From Orobanche coerulescens (lineage: Eukaryota > Streptophyta > Magnoliopsida > Lamiales > Orobanchaceae), in the NCBI GenBank assembly GCA_033398695.1, contig CM065801.1, positions 51,966,358 through 52,030,357 on the forward strand: a stretch of 64,000 nucleotides of DNA, given 5' to 3'. The translations under genes and the position numbers were made by a program. This document shows, piece by piece, positions 22,578 through 32,443 of this stretch; the first letter of the stretch is position 1; each line of letters opens with the position of its first letter. The notes under the pieces were generated by a model. That model saw nothing but the letters and a program-made list of their open reading frames with translations. It was not told the DNA's origin and did not search any database.

Positions 22578-24514
22578 CAGTAGAAACTCTATAATATAAT
22601 AAACTTGGGACCACCAAAATTTATTAATTAAACGAGTTATTAATTAATCGATAAATTAATAATTATTAATTTATATATTAGTTAATATTTTATTAATTTA
22701 TAGTAGAATACTTAGTTTACAAACACCTTTCAAGCTTCCACTTAATTATTGTATACAATGCATGTATATCAAATGAACGGCCTAATTTGAAAGAAACCTT
22801 CAATCTCCCACCTTATTATGCTTCTTGTATTCAATGTATCACTTAAAAATATTTTCTATATAAATACAAGATCAAAATAGTTTAACACAAACAAATCATA
22901 CACACAACATGGCTTCCCATCTTAAAGGTGTGAAAAAAACAACAATGACAGACGAGATTCGAAGAGCATTATGCAAGCACAACAAGGATAATCCAAGTCT
23001 CACTCAAAAGCAATTGCAAGAATGGGTTCATAGTAACTATGGTTTGCAGGTGAGTCAGTTAAGCGTTCTTTAGAGTATCTCTCACTTGCTCCCGAAAGAG
23101 GCGATGTTAAGCGACACAAACCGGCAAAATTTCTTGACCTAGAAAAATCTCTCTATGAATGGATTCTTCAATATCAAGAACATGTGAATATGACAGGTGA
23201 ACTAATCATCGAGAAGGCGAAAAAGTTCATGAAATATATGTATCGAGTGGATACTCCAGACTTTACTTTTTCTATTGGTTGGCTTGGAAAGTTCAAAGCA
23301 AGATATGGAATTAAAAATTTCCGGCGTTTCGGAGAGAGTGGATCTGTTGAAATGGAGGGCATGGAGGACAAATTAAAATCTATAAGAGACAAAGTTGATC
23401 AGTTTGAAATGAAAAACATCTTTAATATGGATGAAACAGGTTTGCTTTTTTATTATTTTATTTTATATTTTGTACTTTAGTGATGTAATTATTTACATGT
23501 TTTGATCTTAAACAGGTTTGTTTTTAGACTTCAACCGGATCATTCCCTTGCAACAATGCAGCTTGAAGGGAAAAAACAAGACAAGGAAAGACTAACTGTT
23601 GCTATTTGCTGTAATGAGGACGGTTCGGAAAAACTTCCTTTATGGATTATTGGGAAATATACTAAACCAAGGTGCTTCAAGAATGTAAACTTGAAGAGTC
23701 TGAACTGTGAGTACCGTGTTAACAAACGAGCTTGGATGACTGGTGTGTTATTTGAAGAATATGTTCGTCAATTTGATAAAAAAATGGTTGGAAGAAAAAT
23801 TCTCTTGATTGTGGATAATTGCCCTGCTCATCCAAAAATTATTGAAGGATTACGAAATGTTGAATTATTTTTTTTGCCACCAAACACAACTTCAAAAATT
23901 CAACCTTGTGACGCGGGGATCATACGAGCTTTTAAGATGCATTATCGTCGTCGATTTTATAAAAGTCTTTTGGAGGGTTATGAATTAAGGGTTCGAAATC
24001 CAGCAAAAATAAATGTATTAGATGCAATGAATCTTGCAATTTCAGCATGGACTATGGATGTTCGTGCAAATACAATTGCAAACTGCTTTCGTCATTGTAA
24101 ACTTCGATCAACAGATAACATGACTTTTGAGAACTCAGATGAAGGTGGTGAAAGCATTCAAGAACTCCAGAATTTGATCAAAGAGTTGGGTTATCGCAAT
24201 GCAATGGATGTCGAAGATGTTCTGACTCACCCAGAAGAAAATGTAGTTGCGATTGTTGGTGATGAAGAAATTATTGAAAGCGTTATTGGAATTAATGAAG
24301 ATGATATCGATGAAGAAGATGATGAAAGTTCTACAATGGAGCCCCTTCGCGAAACGGCTATTAAAGCGGCAATCACATCAACAATTTCTTGTTGAAATAT
24401 GAGAAAACAACACCAGAAGTTCTTACCATGCTAAGGAAAATTAGAGACGAGATTCAAGGGGATTTCAACAAAAAACAAAAGACAATTGAGTCATTTTTCA
24501 AGAAACCTTCATAA
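22578..24514 (+). mobile_element. pogo-like (Lemi1/Emigrant-type) transposon
   Basis: Left end CAGTAGAAACTCTATAA after a TA, matching the terminal repeat of Emigrant/Lemi1 pogo elements, which duplicate TA. It contains a Tigger/pogo transposase. The matching right terminal repeat is not visible up to 24870, so the true right boundary is unknown and the given end is the transposase stop. Confidence 0.75.
22909..24514 (+). pseudogene. pogo/Tigger-type transposase
   Basis: Begins MASHLKGVKKTTMTDEIRRAL with a CENP-B-like helix-turn-helix. A stop/short deletion near 23058 shifts frame into the second HTH (LEKSLYEWILQYQEHVN..TPDFTFSIGWLGKFKARYGI). The DDE domain shows MDETG (first Asp, 23427), LIVDNCPAHP (second) and IQPCDAGIIRAF (third). 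At MDETG a 76-bp segment with GT-AG ends (23440-23515) separates the halves. Homology resumes at FRLQPDHSLATMQLEGKKQDKERL one base out of frame. A final frameshift near 24395 precedes the tail ending FFKKPS. The enzyme would cut and paste the element at TA. Nearly complete, few lesions: a fairly recent loss. Confidence 0.85.
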
Positions 24515-24870
24515 ATCATTCATGTAATATGCTATATATAAGGAATTATTAATTTATATTTTATATGGGGTTTAAAAAAATTATCAAAAATATATTATCT
24601 TATAATTTTAGCAAATTATTAATTTAGCACCCTATCCCTGATTAATTTGGACTGAAAGTCTTTATGCCGAGTATAATTTTCCTTATGCGTTTGCAGCAAA
24701 TTCAAAAAAAAGTCTAAAGCACCTTCATGAAAATCACGCCACATGCTTGTCAAAAAAATACACCAATAATTCTTTCATGTCACTATCATTGGTATCTAAT
24801 ATCAACCCACTTGGAAGTTCTTTTTTGACTCAAAGGAAGAGCTATAAAAGAAATCCACATGGGGAGAAAA
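24515..24870. other. Unassigned AT-rich stretch
   Basis: No gene. It may contain the decayed right end of the pogo-like element. Confidence 0.35.
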
Positions 24871-25738
24871 CTTGTTTTGCCCTTTTGTATATAGCAATAT
24901 TTTTTTTTGTCCCAAGTTTAGTAACAATTCTTTTAATACCCAAATTGTCGAAATTAACCTTTACTCGAATAAAATTCGAGTCATATAACATAATTTCGAG
25001 TCAACTTAAAAAAAACAATATCGAGGAAGGTTGAAAATATGGGTTACCGGAGTCCGAAATTTCGGGTTACACGAGTCCAATTCGTGTCACCCGAATACAA
25101 TTTGGGACATGTAAATAAAAAAAAGTCTCCCGAATTCATTCGGGAGATGTAAAAAAAAAAAAAAAAACGGGTTACACGAGTCCAATTCGTGTCACCCGAA
25201 TTAAGAAAAAAAAAAAAGACATGTCTCCCGATTCATTCGGGAGATGTAAAATAAAAAAAAAAAGTGGTCTCCCGAATGAACGGGAGATGAAAAGAAAAAA
25301 AAAATTATGTCTCCCGAATGAATCGGTGTGACACGAATGTATGAAAAAACAAAAAAAAAAAAAGAAAGAAAGAAAGGTCAATTCGTGTGACACGAATGGT
25401 ATTCGGGTGACACGAATTGGACTCGTGTAACCGCTTTTTTTTGTTTTGTTTTTACATCTCCGAATGAATTCGGAGACTTTTTTATTTACATGTCCTGACC
25501 AGATTCGTGACACGAATCGACTGTAACCCGAAATTTCGGACTCCGGTAACCCATATTTTCAACCTTCCTCGATATTGTTTTTTTTTACGTTGACTCGAAA
25601 TTATGTTACTCGAAATTACAATATATGACTCGAATTTTATTCGAGTAAAGGTCAATTTCGATAATTTCGGTATCAAAAGAGTTGTTACTAAACTTGGGAC
25701 AAAAAAGAATATTGCTATATACAAAAGGGCAAAACAAG
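24871..25738. repeat. Foldback element, copy 2
   Basis: 868 bp. Arms of about 190 bp run from CTTGTTTTGCCCTTTTG inward and are nearly perfect inverted complements. The centre is itself a chain of shorter inverted repeats (CGGGTTACACGAGTCC, TCTCCCGAATGAA) with A-runs. Same family as 21802-22574, sharing about 90 bp of outer arm. No clear TSD. Confidence 0.8.
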
Positions 25739-25800
25739 CTATTTCTACAATCCCACATATGAGAATATATTCTCCTGGTTTTGAAAATCATGCAAATCAC

Positions 25801-26499
25801 TAGACCCGACAAATTAGGTCCAGATCCGCGGGCTGGGCCAGCCCGCCCGTTTTTGGGCGGGCATTGGGCTCCACATTTGTGGCCCAAAAAAAAGGGCATT
25901 TTTGGCCCTGCCAAGCTTTTGTCCGCCCGATCATGCCCGGCCCGCGGGCTGCCCGCCCGGCCCAGTTTTTTTTTTTAGTTATGAGTAATTATAATATTTA
26001 AATTTTTTCCTTATGTATTTTATTAGATTATATTACATCTATATGTTAATTATTGATGCGATTTTATTTTTTATGTGACTTTTTTTTTTTGTGATTACTT
26101 TGTAGTATATCACATCAATATATACTATTATTTTATGATTTTTTTTAAATATTAGTAATAATAAATGATATAATGATCAAATAAAAATATTTGTATATTT
26201 ATTTTTTGATTGTGGTAATTTAGTAAATAATGTAATTATAAAATAAAAATAATTGTATATTTATTTTGTTTGCTTATGATAGTGTAGTGAATAATATAAT
26301 GATTAATGATGTAAAAATTTTCGTACATTTATTCAGAATATTATATTTCTTAAAAAAAAAACTTAAGGCCCGCGGGGCGGGCCACGAGCCTAATATTTTA
26401 GGCCCAAAAAAAAACGGGCCTTTTTGGCCCATCCCAAAAAAAGTCCGCCCGTTTTTTGCCTGGCCCGTTTGGGCCGAGCCCGCCCGTTTGCCAGGTCTA
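25801..26499. mobile_element. hAT-type MITE with perfect TSD
   Basis: 699 bp flanked by identical 8-mers CAAATCAC (25793-25800 and 26500-26507). Terminal repeats are TAGACCCGACAAA and TAGACCTGGCAAA. GC-rich arms (GGCCCGCGGGC, GCCCGCCCGTTT) surround an AT-rich centre. No coding capacity. Confidence 0.9.
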
Positions 26500-26689
26500 C
26501 AAATCACTTTGTTGAATAACTAATTTGGAAAACTAAGATCAACCCTTTCGATGGAAAAGTTGATGAATAACTTTTAACACTCCCTCTCGTTATCAAGTTT
26601 CAACAGAGGCGTAGGCTCTAGCCTTTCTAGATATACTGGTGAAATAATTAAATATTGAAAACTTTAAGTAACAGTATGAGAGGTCTAAT

Positions 26690-26825
26690 CTTGGTGGTAC
26701 CCGCGGCTGGATGAGTTGGTTCCAACATGAAGTAATCATTGGGAGCGACTAAAGTCAGTGGGAACTGCGGCTGGATAGGCTGGGTCCAGCATGAAGCAAT
26801 CACTTGGGGGACGACTTGTTGTGCG
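26690..26825. repeat. Two tandem ~66-bp repeats
   Basis: GCGGCTGGAT..TGG.TCCA.CATGAAG.AATCA occurs twice in a row with scattered differences. It may belong to the copia relic to its right. Confidence 0.55.
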
Positions 26826-26949
26826 CGGTAGTTGAGGATATTTAAGAACCAGGGAGCCGGATACACATCTCACGATTTAACTAGTAGCGGCTCCGAGGTG
26901 TCGGGGCTGTAGTGCCGAGGACTAGTTAAGTGTAAGCTTGGAACCTCGG

Positions 26950-27938
26950 TATCAAAAAAAGTTTCTTGGCGCGTTTATTCATCTCAAGTAAATATTGAAA
27001 TTCAGATATCTTTGTTGCAGGTAAGCTTTTGTAAATATATCTGCAACCTAATATTTTATCCTGACTGGCTTCATGGGAATATCTCCCTGAAGTACCTTCT
27101 ACCATAAGAAATGATAATGTATCTCAACATGTTTGATCCGAGCGTGAAAGTCAGGATTCTCGGCCAAATGAATTACTGATAAGTTATCACAGTGTAGTGG
27201 AACTCCATATTCTATTGGTTGATTCAAATCCTTCATGAGATGAGTTAACCAAGCACACTTATGTCACCGTCGCCCCTGCTCTATATTCCGCTTTAGTGGT
27301 TAAAAGAAAAATGGTGGGTTGTCTTTACTACACCAAGATATAGCTCCTGAACGAAGATTAAGAATATATCATGTAGTTGATCTCCTAGTGTCATGATCTA
27401 AGGCATAGTCAGCATCACAGTATCCGTTGACCTTGTTTTGTACTTCATTTTCATAAAAAAATCCCCAGTCAATCGTGCCTTTAACATATTTCAGGATCTC
27501 TTCAACTACTTCGGTCTGCATGAATCTGCTAATAACGCCTATAGTGAAAGGAATATGTGGTCTATAAAGAGTTAGATATATAAGACTACTTACTATTTAC
27601 TAACAAATTTTTGTATCCTCCAAATCCTTCCCATAGTAGGCACACAACTTCAAGTCTGGCTCCATTGGGATAGAGATCGGCTTGCACTCAGCTAGCCCAA
27701 CTTTTGAATGCTATCTCTTGCACATTTCTGTTGACCAAGAAATAAGTCATTTTCCATTCTTTCAACTTCCAATCCTCGGAAGTACCTAGACTCACCAAAC
27801 TATTTCATTTGTCATCAAACTGACATGCTTTCCCTTGTCTGTTGAATCTCATCGTCAACATATACAAGGATAATAATAATGTTCCTCCTTGAGCTTTCAT
27901 GAATAAACATAATTCTGTTGTGGCAATATGATAACCAC
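26950..27938 (-). pseudogene. copia RNase H relic
   Basis: The minus-strand translation shows [31 protein letters not shown], followed by LTTKAEYRAGA, the copia RNase H signature, in frames full of stops. Traces of the preceding RT-RNase H linker (SRPDI-like stretch near 27600) extend to about 27900. No LTRs found. Older and more decayed than the copia element at 12043. Confidence 0.6.
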
Positions 27939-28616
27939 TGTAAAATACCAGTATTTTGCTACCTATAATTAAATAAAGAAATAATATTCTTACAGGCCTA
28001 TTGTGGGTTGTAATAATAAAAAATATTTTCTAAATTAATTATATTATGCTCTGGTATTTTTGCCAAAGAAATTTGGATATAAAAGTTATAAAAATATATC
28101 CGTATAAAATTTTAGACATCTGAATTTACTTGGATCTATACAATATGTATTTATGGTCTTGGATCATTTAAAATAATAAAGGGGTACCAAAAATATAAAT
28201 CGATATGTGGTTGGACATTTTATGGAAAGTATCATGGACAAGGATCAACTTTGAAAAATCACCATTGATTTTTTAGAAGTTCAAAAATCCTAAAAATTAA
28301 TACTGTTATATAGAATTGTGTTACTTTCCAACTGTTCAAACGGCGAGTCAATTGAAGTTCGTACGAGGAAGTTATGATTGAATTAATAGAAGACTACCAG
28401 CTGCCGAGCATCTTGCGTCACTGCATCAGCGCTCCGCAGGCGTCCGGGAATCCCGCGCACATGAGACGCCGGTCGTCGCGCATGGGACTCGTTCTTTCGC
28501 CGTGCATGATGCGCGCACTTACGTCATGCCGCTGACGCATGGGTGTGCGTCACACTAACTTTGTTTATTGAGGACCTGTTTTGTGGCTTATAAATGCAAA
28601 CCATTCAGAGTCAATT
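27939..28616 (+). repeat. LTR of gypsy element A, 5' part
   Basis: Begins TGTAAAATACCAG and runs to the CACTA insertion. It contains a GC-rich stretch with partial palindromes (TGACGCATGGGTGTGCGTCA at about 28536-28555) and a TATA box at 28589-28596. It continues at 46579-48690, giving an LTR of about 2.8 kb. Confidence 0.75.
28589..28596 (+). promoter_or_regulatory. TATA box of LTR A
   Basis: TATAAATG, 20 bp before the CACTA insertion point, so the CACTA element separates this promoter from the transcript it drove. Confidence 0.5.
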
Positions 28617-29000
28617 CACTACCAATATCGGGGTTTAGCCGACAACTTTAAGTCGTCGGCTAAAGGTCAATGTCGTCGGCTAATCCCCTCAGTCATCAGA
28701 TAAAAAACCGTCGGCCGATACTCGTCGGCCAAGGTTTAGCCAATGACTTTTTGGGTAGTCGTCGGCTAAAGCTCAAAGTTTAGCCGACGACTTCACCCCG
28801 TCGGCTAAATAGTTAAGATTTTAGCCGACGACCGAGAAAAATGTCGTCGGCTAAAGTGTTTTTTAAAAAAATTATATTTATACTTTAGTCGACGACCTTT
28901 AGCAAAGGTCGTCGGCTAAAACTTTTTTTAAAAAAAATATAATATAATTTAGCCGACGACTTGTGTAAAGGTCGTCGGCTAAAACGTAATATAAAAAAAA
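28617..29000. repeat. CACTA left terminal and subterminal repeats
   Basis: Roughly 17 direct and inverted TTTAGCCGACGAC-type half-sites, mostly paired into hairpins with short loops. Such subterminal arrays bind the TNPA protein in En/Spm. Confidence 0.85.
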
Positions 29001-29355
29001 ATTAATTCAGATTTTGGGATCCCAAAAACATGTTTTTTTGCACCTACAATTTTTATACACCAGCTCCCATTATCAACAACAATCAACGCACAACATATTT
29101 AACTAATACCATCAATAATATGCCCAACATTATATGCAACACAACGCACAACACATTCAAGAACATAAATTTCATCAACATACTAGTAGCATCAACAAAA
29201 TCACTTACACAATTCAAAGACAAATATAAATATATAAGAGTCCTACAACAACACAACTACAATCCACTACGAAAATCACCTAAATGTCCAAATATAAAAG
29301 TAGAAAGATTACCACCATCCCCTAGATCCTCGTCACGAGGCTGTGAAGATGGGGT
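29001..29355. other. CACTA left non-coding stretch
   Basis: Between the subterminal repeats and the TNPA-like stop codon. Likely the gene's 3' UTR; nothing else recognised. Confidence 0.4.
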
Positions 29356-31361
29356 CTAACCGAAGATAGAAGGCGGTGGAGCAGGTGCCTGCAGTCCAGC
29401 CTGAGTAATGGTCAGAGTCAGCGTCATTATATAGTCCATCATGGCCTGCTGCTGTCTCTGGAAACTCTCTAACCGCGACTCAATCCTCTGCTCGCCCTCA
29501 TGTAACCGCGTCTGAGTCCTTCTTTCATTCTCAGCTCTAAGCTCCCTCTCCGCCCTCAACTGCTCCTCGAGATAGGTAGTCCATGCATCCCGTCCGCGAG
29601 GGCGCCGGAAGCCGGGGGTATCTTTCAATAGGCCGTGACCCTCGGCTCCCATCATCTTAGTGTTGTACCGACTACCTCTAGGAGGGTAGACGGTACCCCA
29701 CACCCTAGCGCGATTAAGGATCAGCCTGATTGATCTGTCCAATGGCGGAATCGAGGTCGGTATCCGCTAAGTCCGGATACTGCTCCCGAGCAATGTCAGC
29801 AAGCATCCTCTGAGACTCCTCCAGCACACGCTCCCAAGTTATTATGAAAATATATATTTCAATATCAATAAAAGTATGATACAAAGGCATTTAGTTTATT
29901 ACCAAAATAAAATAAAAAAGACTTACATGCTCTTCGAGACGGTTCGGATATGCTTTCTGAGTCACGTAGGCTAATGCGTCCACCGAATCAGAAGAAGTGG
30001 ACTCATGCGCAACACTCGCTAACGACCGCGAATCCAGAATGTGATGGTCAGTCAGACCAGCATGATTGGTCGTATTGGTCAAGCTAGTCGCCTTCAAAAA
30101 AATATTGCAAGAATTACAAGATTTTACAGACAATTAAAAAATGACATATATTAAAAATAATTTCATACCATGAACTTTGGGTCGCGAAAATGGGCGCGTA
30201 GCCACTTCCACTCGTACTCCCGAAACTTGAATTCTTCTGGGGTGGCCTCTCGGGTATCACCCAAGGCTGTCCAGAACATGTGCATTTCATTTTTCCAAGA
30301 TTTGTATCTACAACACACGTTGCACAACACATACTATTCGTAAGAAAAAAATTACGCAAACAATGTAGATACAAAATAATTAAAATGACTTACTTGGTAG
30401 ACTGCACCTCGTCACACCAAGTACGTAGTAGAGAGTCAGGAATGACAAACCACACCTATGAACAACATAAATATGCAATATATTAAAAACATCACATATT
30501 GCATTTTGAAGAACTACGTGTTGATTGAAAAACACTTATTAAATATTTAATAACTTACCGACATAGCATTTTTCAAAGCATCCTTCACGCACTGCGGCAT
30601 GTCCCCCCAATCGAGCCACAAAACGGGGACTCTGTCCCGAATGACAAAGGCCACATTACGGCTATATGACGCCGTAGCGTCAGAAGACATCACCGGCAGT
30701 CCGAGTTTGTCTAGAGGAATCTCGTAACGACCATGATTACTGACATACGAGTCGAGCGCCAGACCCTTTGCCGGGCCACGAGTCTTCTTCTTTTTCTTCT
30801 CCTCATCGACTACATTTTCCCCCTTCTCCTTCTTCCTCTCTATCTCCTCGTATAATTTCTTCTTCGAAACCCGACAACTCCGCCAACACATGTTGTCTGG
30901 CCAAGACTCATAGACGTATGCCTCCTCAGGGATAATCAATCGAACGAGAACTCGGGCTCCCGTCTCATCGACCTCCGGAATAGTCGGAACCATCGGAGGC
31001 ATGAATAGACTCGGTGGCGGATCGTGGGGCACCGCCGACGAGGAAATCCGTACATCTCCTGATATATGAGGGCTAGACGTGGGTCGGTGGATGGGAGGCA
31101 TGCGAGTCTCTGTCTGCGAGGGAGTCGACCGTGGTGTATGAAAGGATAAACGCCGCGCTAGTGCAGCGGGCTCATCTGTCGCCCTCAGAAAATCATCAGC
31201 GTTCATGCTGGTAGCTTCTAGTATCTGGCGGGCACGAGCGCTACTCTGAGATATGTACTGAGTAGTGTGATCCGCCCTACTAGAGGCTGCCGAACTCCCC
31301 CCGAATCAGGATTGGTCGACTTTGTCGACTTCTTCTCCAACGCTTTCTTTATTCTATCCAT
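29356..31361 (-). pseudogene. CACTA TNPA-like gene (plant transposase Ptta/En/Spm type), 5 exons
   Basis: ATG at 31361 (MDRIKKALEKKS). Exon limits from GT/AG sites: 31361-30559, 30455-about 30396, about 30309-30169, 30091-29927 and 29830-29356. Joining them keeps frame across each junction (for example ..AMS/VWFVIPDSL and FM/ATSLTN). Exon 1 is Pro/Ser-rich with a Lys-rich segment. Exons 3-4 carry FREYEWKWLRAHFRDPKF and ALAYVTQKAYP, as in the En/Spm family second protein. The last exon has an alpha-helical Arg/Glu-rich tail (about 29560-29440), a probable coiled coil. Two 1-nt frameshifts break it, in a G-run near 31305 and near 29715. In En/Spm this protein binds subterminal repeats. Confidence 0.75.
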
Positions 31362-32043
31362 CTTCAAAAATAAAGAAACATGCAGATGACATAGTTTCCA
31401 AAGTAAATTAACAATCACACAACAGTAATTATCAATGCCATACCACGTTAATCTTTCGATTAACGTCGGCTATACAATCCCTTCCTCCTCAAACAAATTC
31501 ATCAAATATTTCATCAATTCACAACTCATCAAACAATTTACCTAATTCATCACAAAATTCATCATATTTCATCATATTTCATCCAATTCCCACATTCATC
31601 AAATATTTTATCCAATTCCCAAACTCATCAAACAATTTACCTAATTCATCACAAAATTCATCATATTTCATCCAACTAACAACTAACAATTGATCAAAAC
31701 TAAACTAAACACAAAATATGGAAAATACTAAATTCATCAACTAATCTAAACAAATTCATCAAACAAATACAATAAATTCATCAAACAAAACCAAAAGAAA
31801 AAACGAAAATGGTTACCTGCGAACGGACGGCGGGACGGGGGCTGTCGGACGGCGGGTGGTCGGTCGGGCGGGCGGCGGTGTGTTGGAGATTGGGTTACGG
31901 GAGCTGGGACAGGGGACGGGGTTCGGGGGGTTGGGGTCTGGGGACGGGGGTCGGGGGTCTGGGGTCTGGGGACGGGGGTCGGGTGGCTGGGGTTGGGGGA
32001 AGAGAAAAGTAAGAAAAGAAGGAGAAAAAATGTATAAATAATT
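31362..32043 (-). promoter_or_regulatory. Upstream exon, 5' intron and TATA region of the TNPA-like gene
   Basis: A splice donor CGCAG/GTAACC at 31817/31816 and an acceptor just before the ATG suggest a 455-bp intron rich in ATTCATCA repeats and a C-rich upstream exon (about 31817-32010). A TATTTATA box lies near 32031-32040. The plus strand of the exon is extremely G-rich with runs of 4-6 G. The open Pro-rich frame here is probably leader, not protein. Confidence 0.45.
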
Positions 32044-32044
32044 A

Positions 32045-32335
32045 GGGGTTTAGCCGACGACAAGATCTAAGTCTTCGACTAAAGTGTTTAAAAAAAATAA
32101 TATACTTTAGCTGACGACCCAAGCGTCGTCGGCTAAACCCCAATTTGTTTTTTCTCGAACTGCGGTCCCAAATCCAGACCGCATGACAGTACCCCCCCAA
32201 ATCATCCAGACCTCGGTCCCATCCCTCCAGATCGCGATCCAATATTTAGAGGTTTAGAAAGTCGTTGGCTAAACTCCAATTTTTTTTTGGAAAGGGGTTT
32301 AGCCGACGACTTTGGTGGAAGTCGTCGGCTAAAAC
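32045..32335. repeat. Internal cluster of CACTA hairpin repeats
   Basis: About eight TTTAGCCGACGAC-type half-sites, paired as inverted repeats, between the transposase stop (32444) and the TNPA-like promoter. Usually such sites are confined to the element ends. Confidence 0.8.
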
Positions 32336-32443
32336 CCCCTAATTTTTTTTAATAATATTATTAATATTATGTTAATATTTTGATTATTATTATCACTATT
32401 TTTTTCATTATATATAACGTATGAAAATATACATCTAATAAAT

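Noticed and set aside
31746..32063. Pro-rich protein with a hydrophobic start, minus strand
   Set aside because: Overlaps the inferred non-coding first exon and splice donor of the CACTA TNPA-like gene; composition explained by C-rich DNA.
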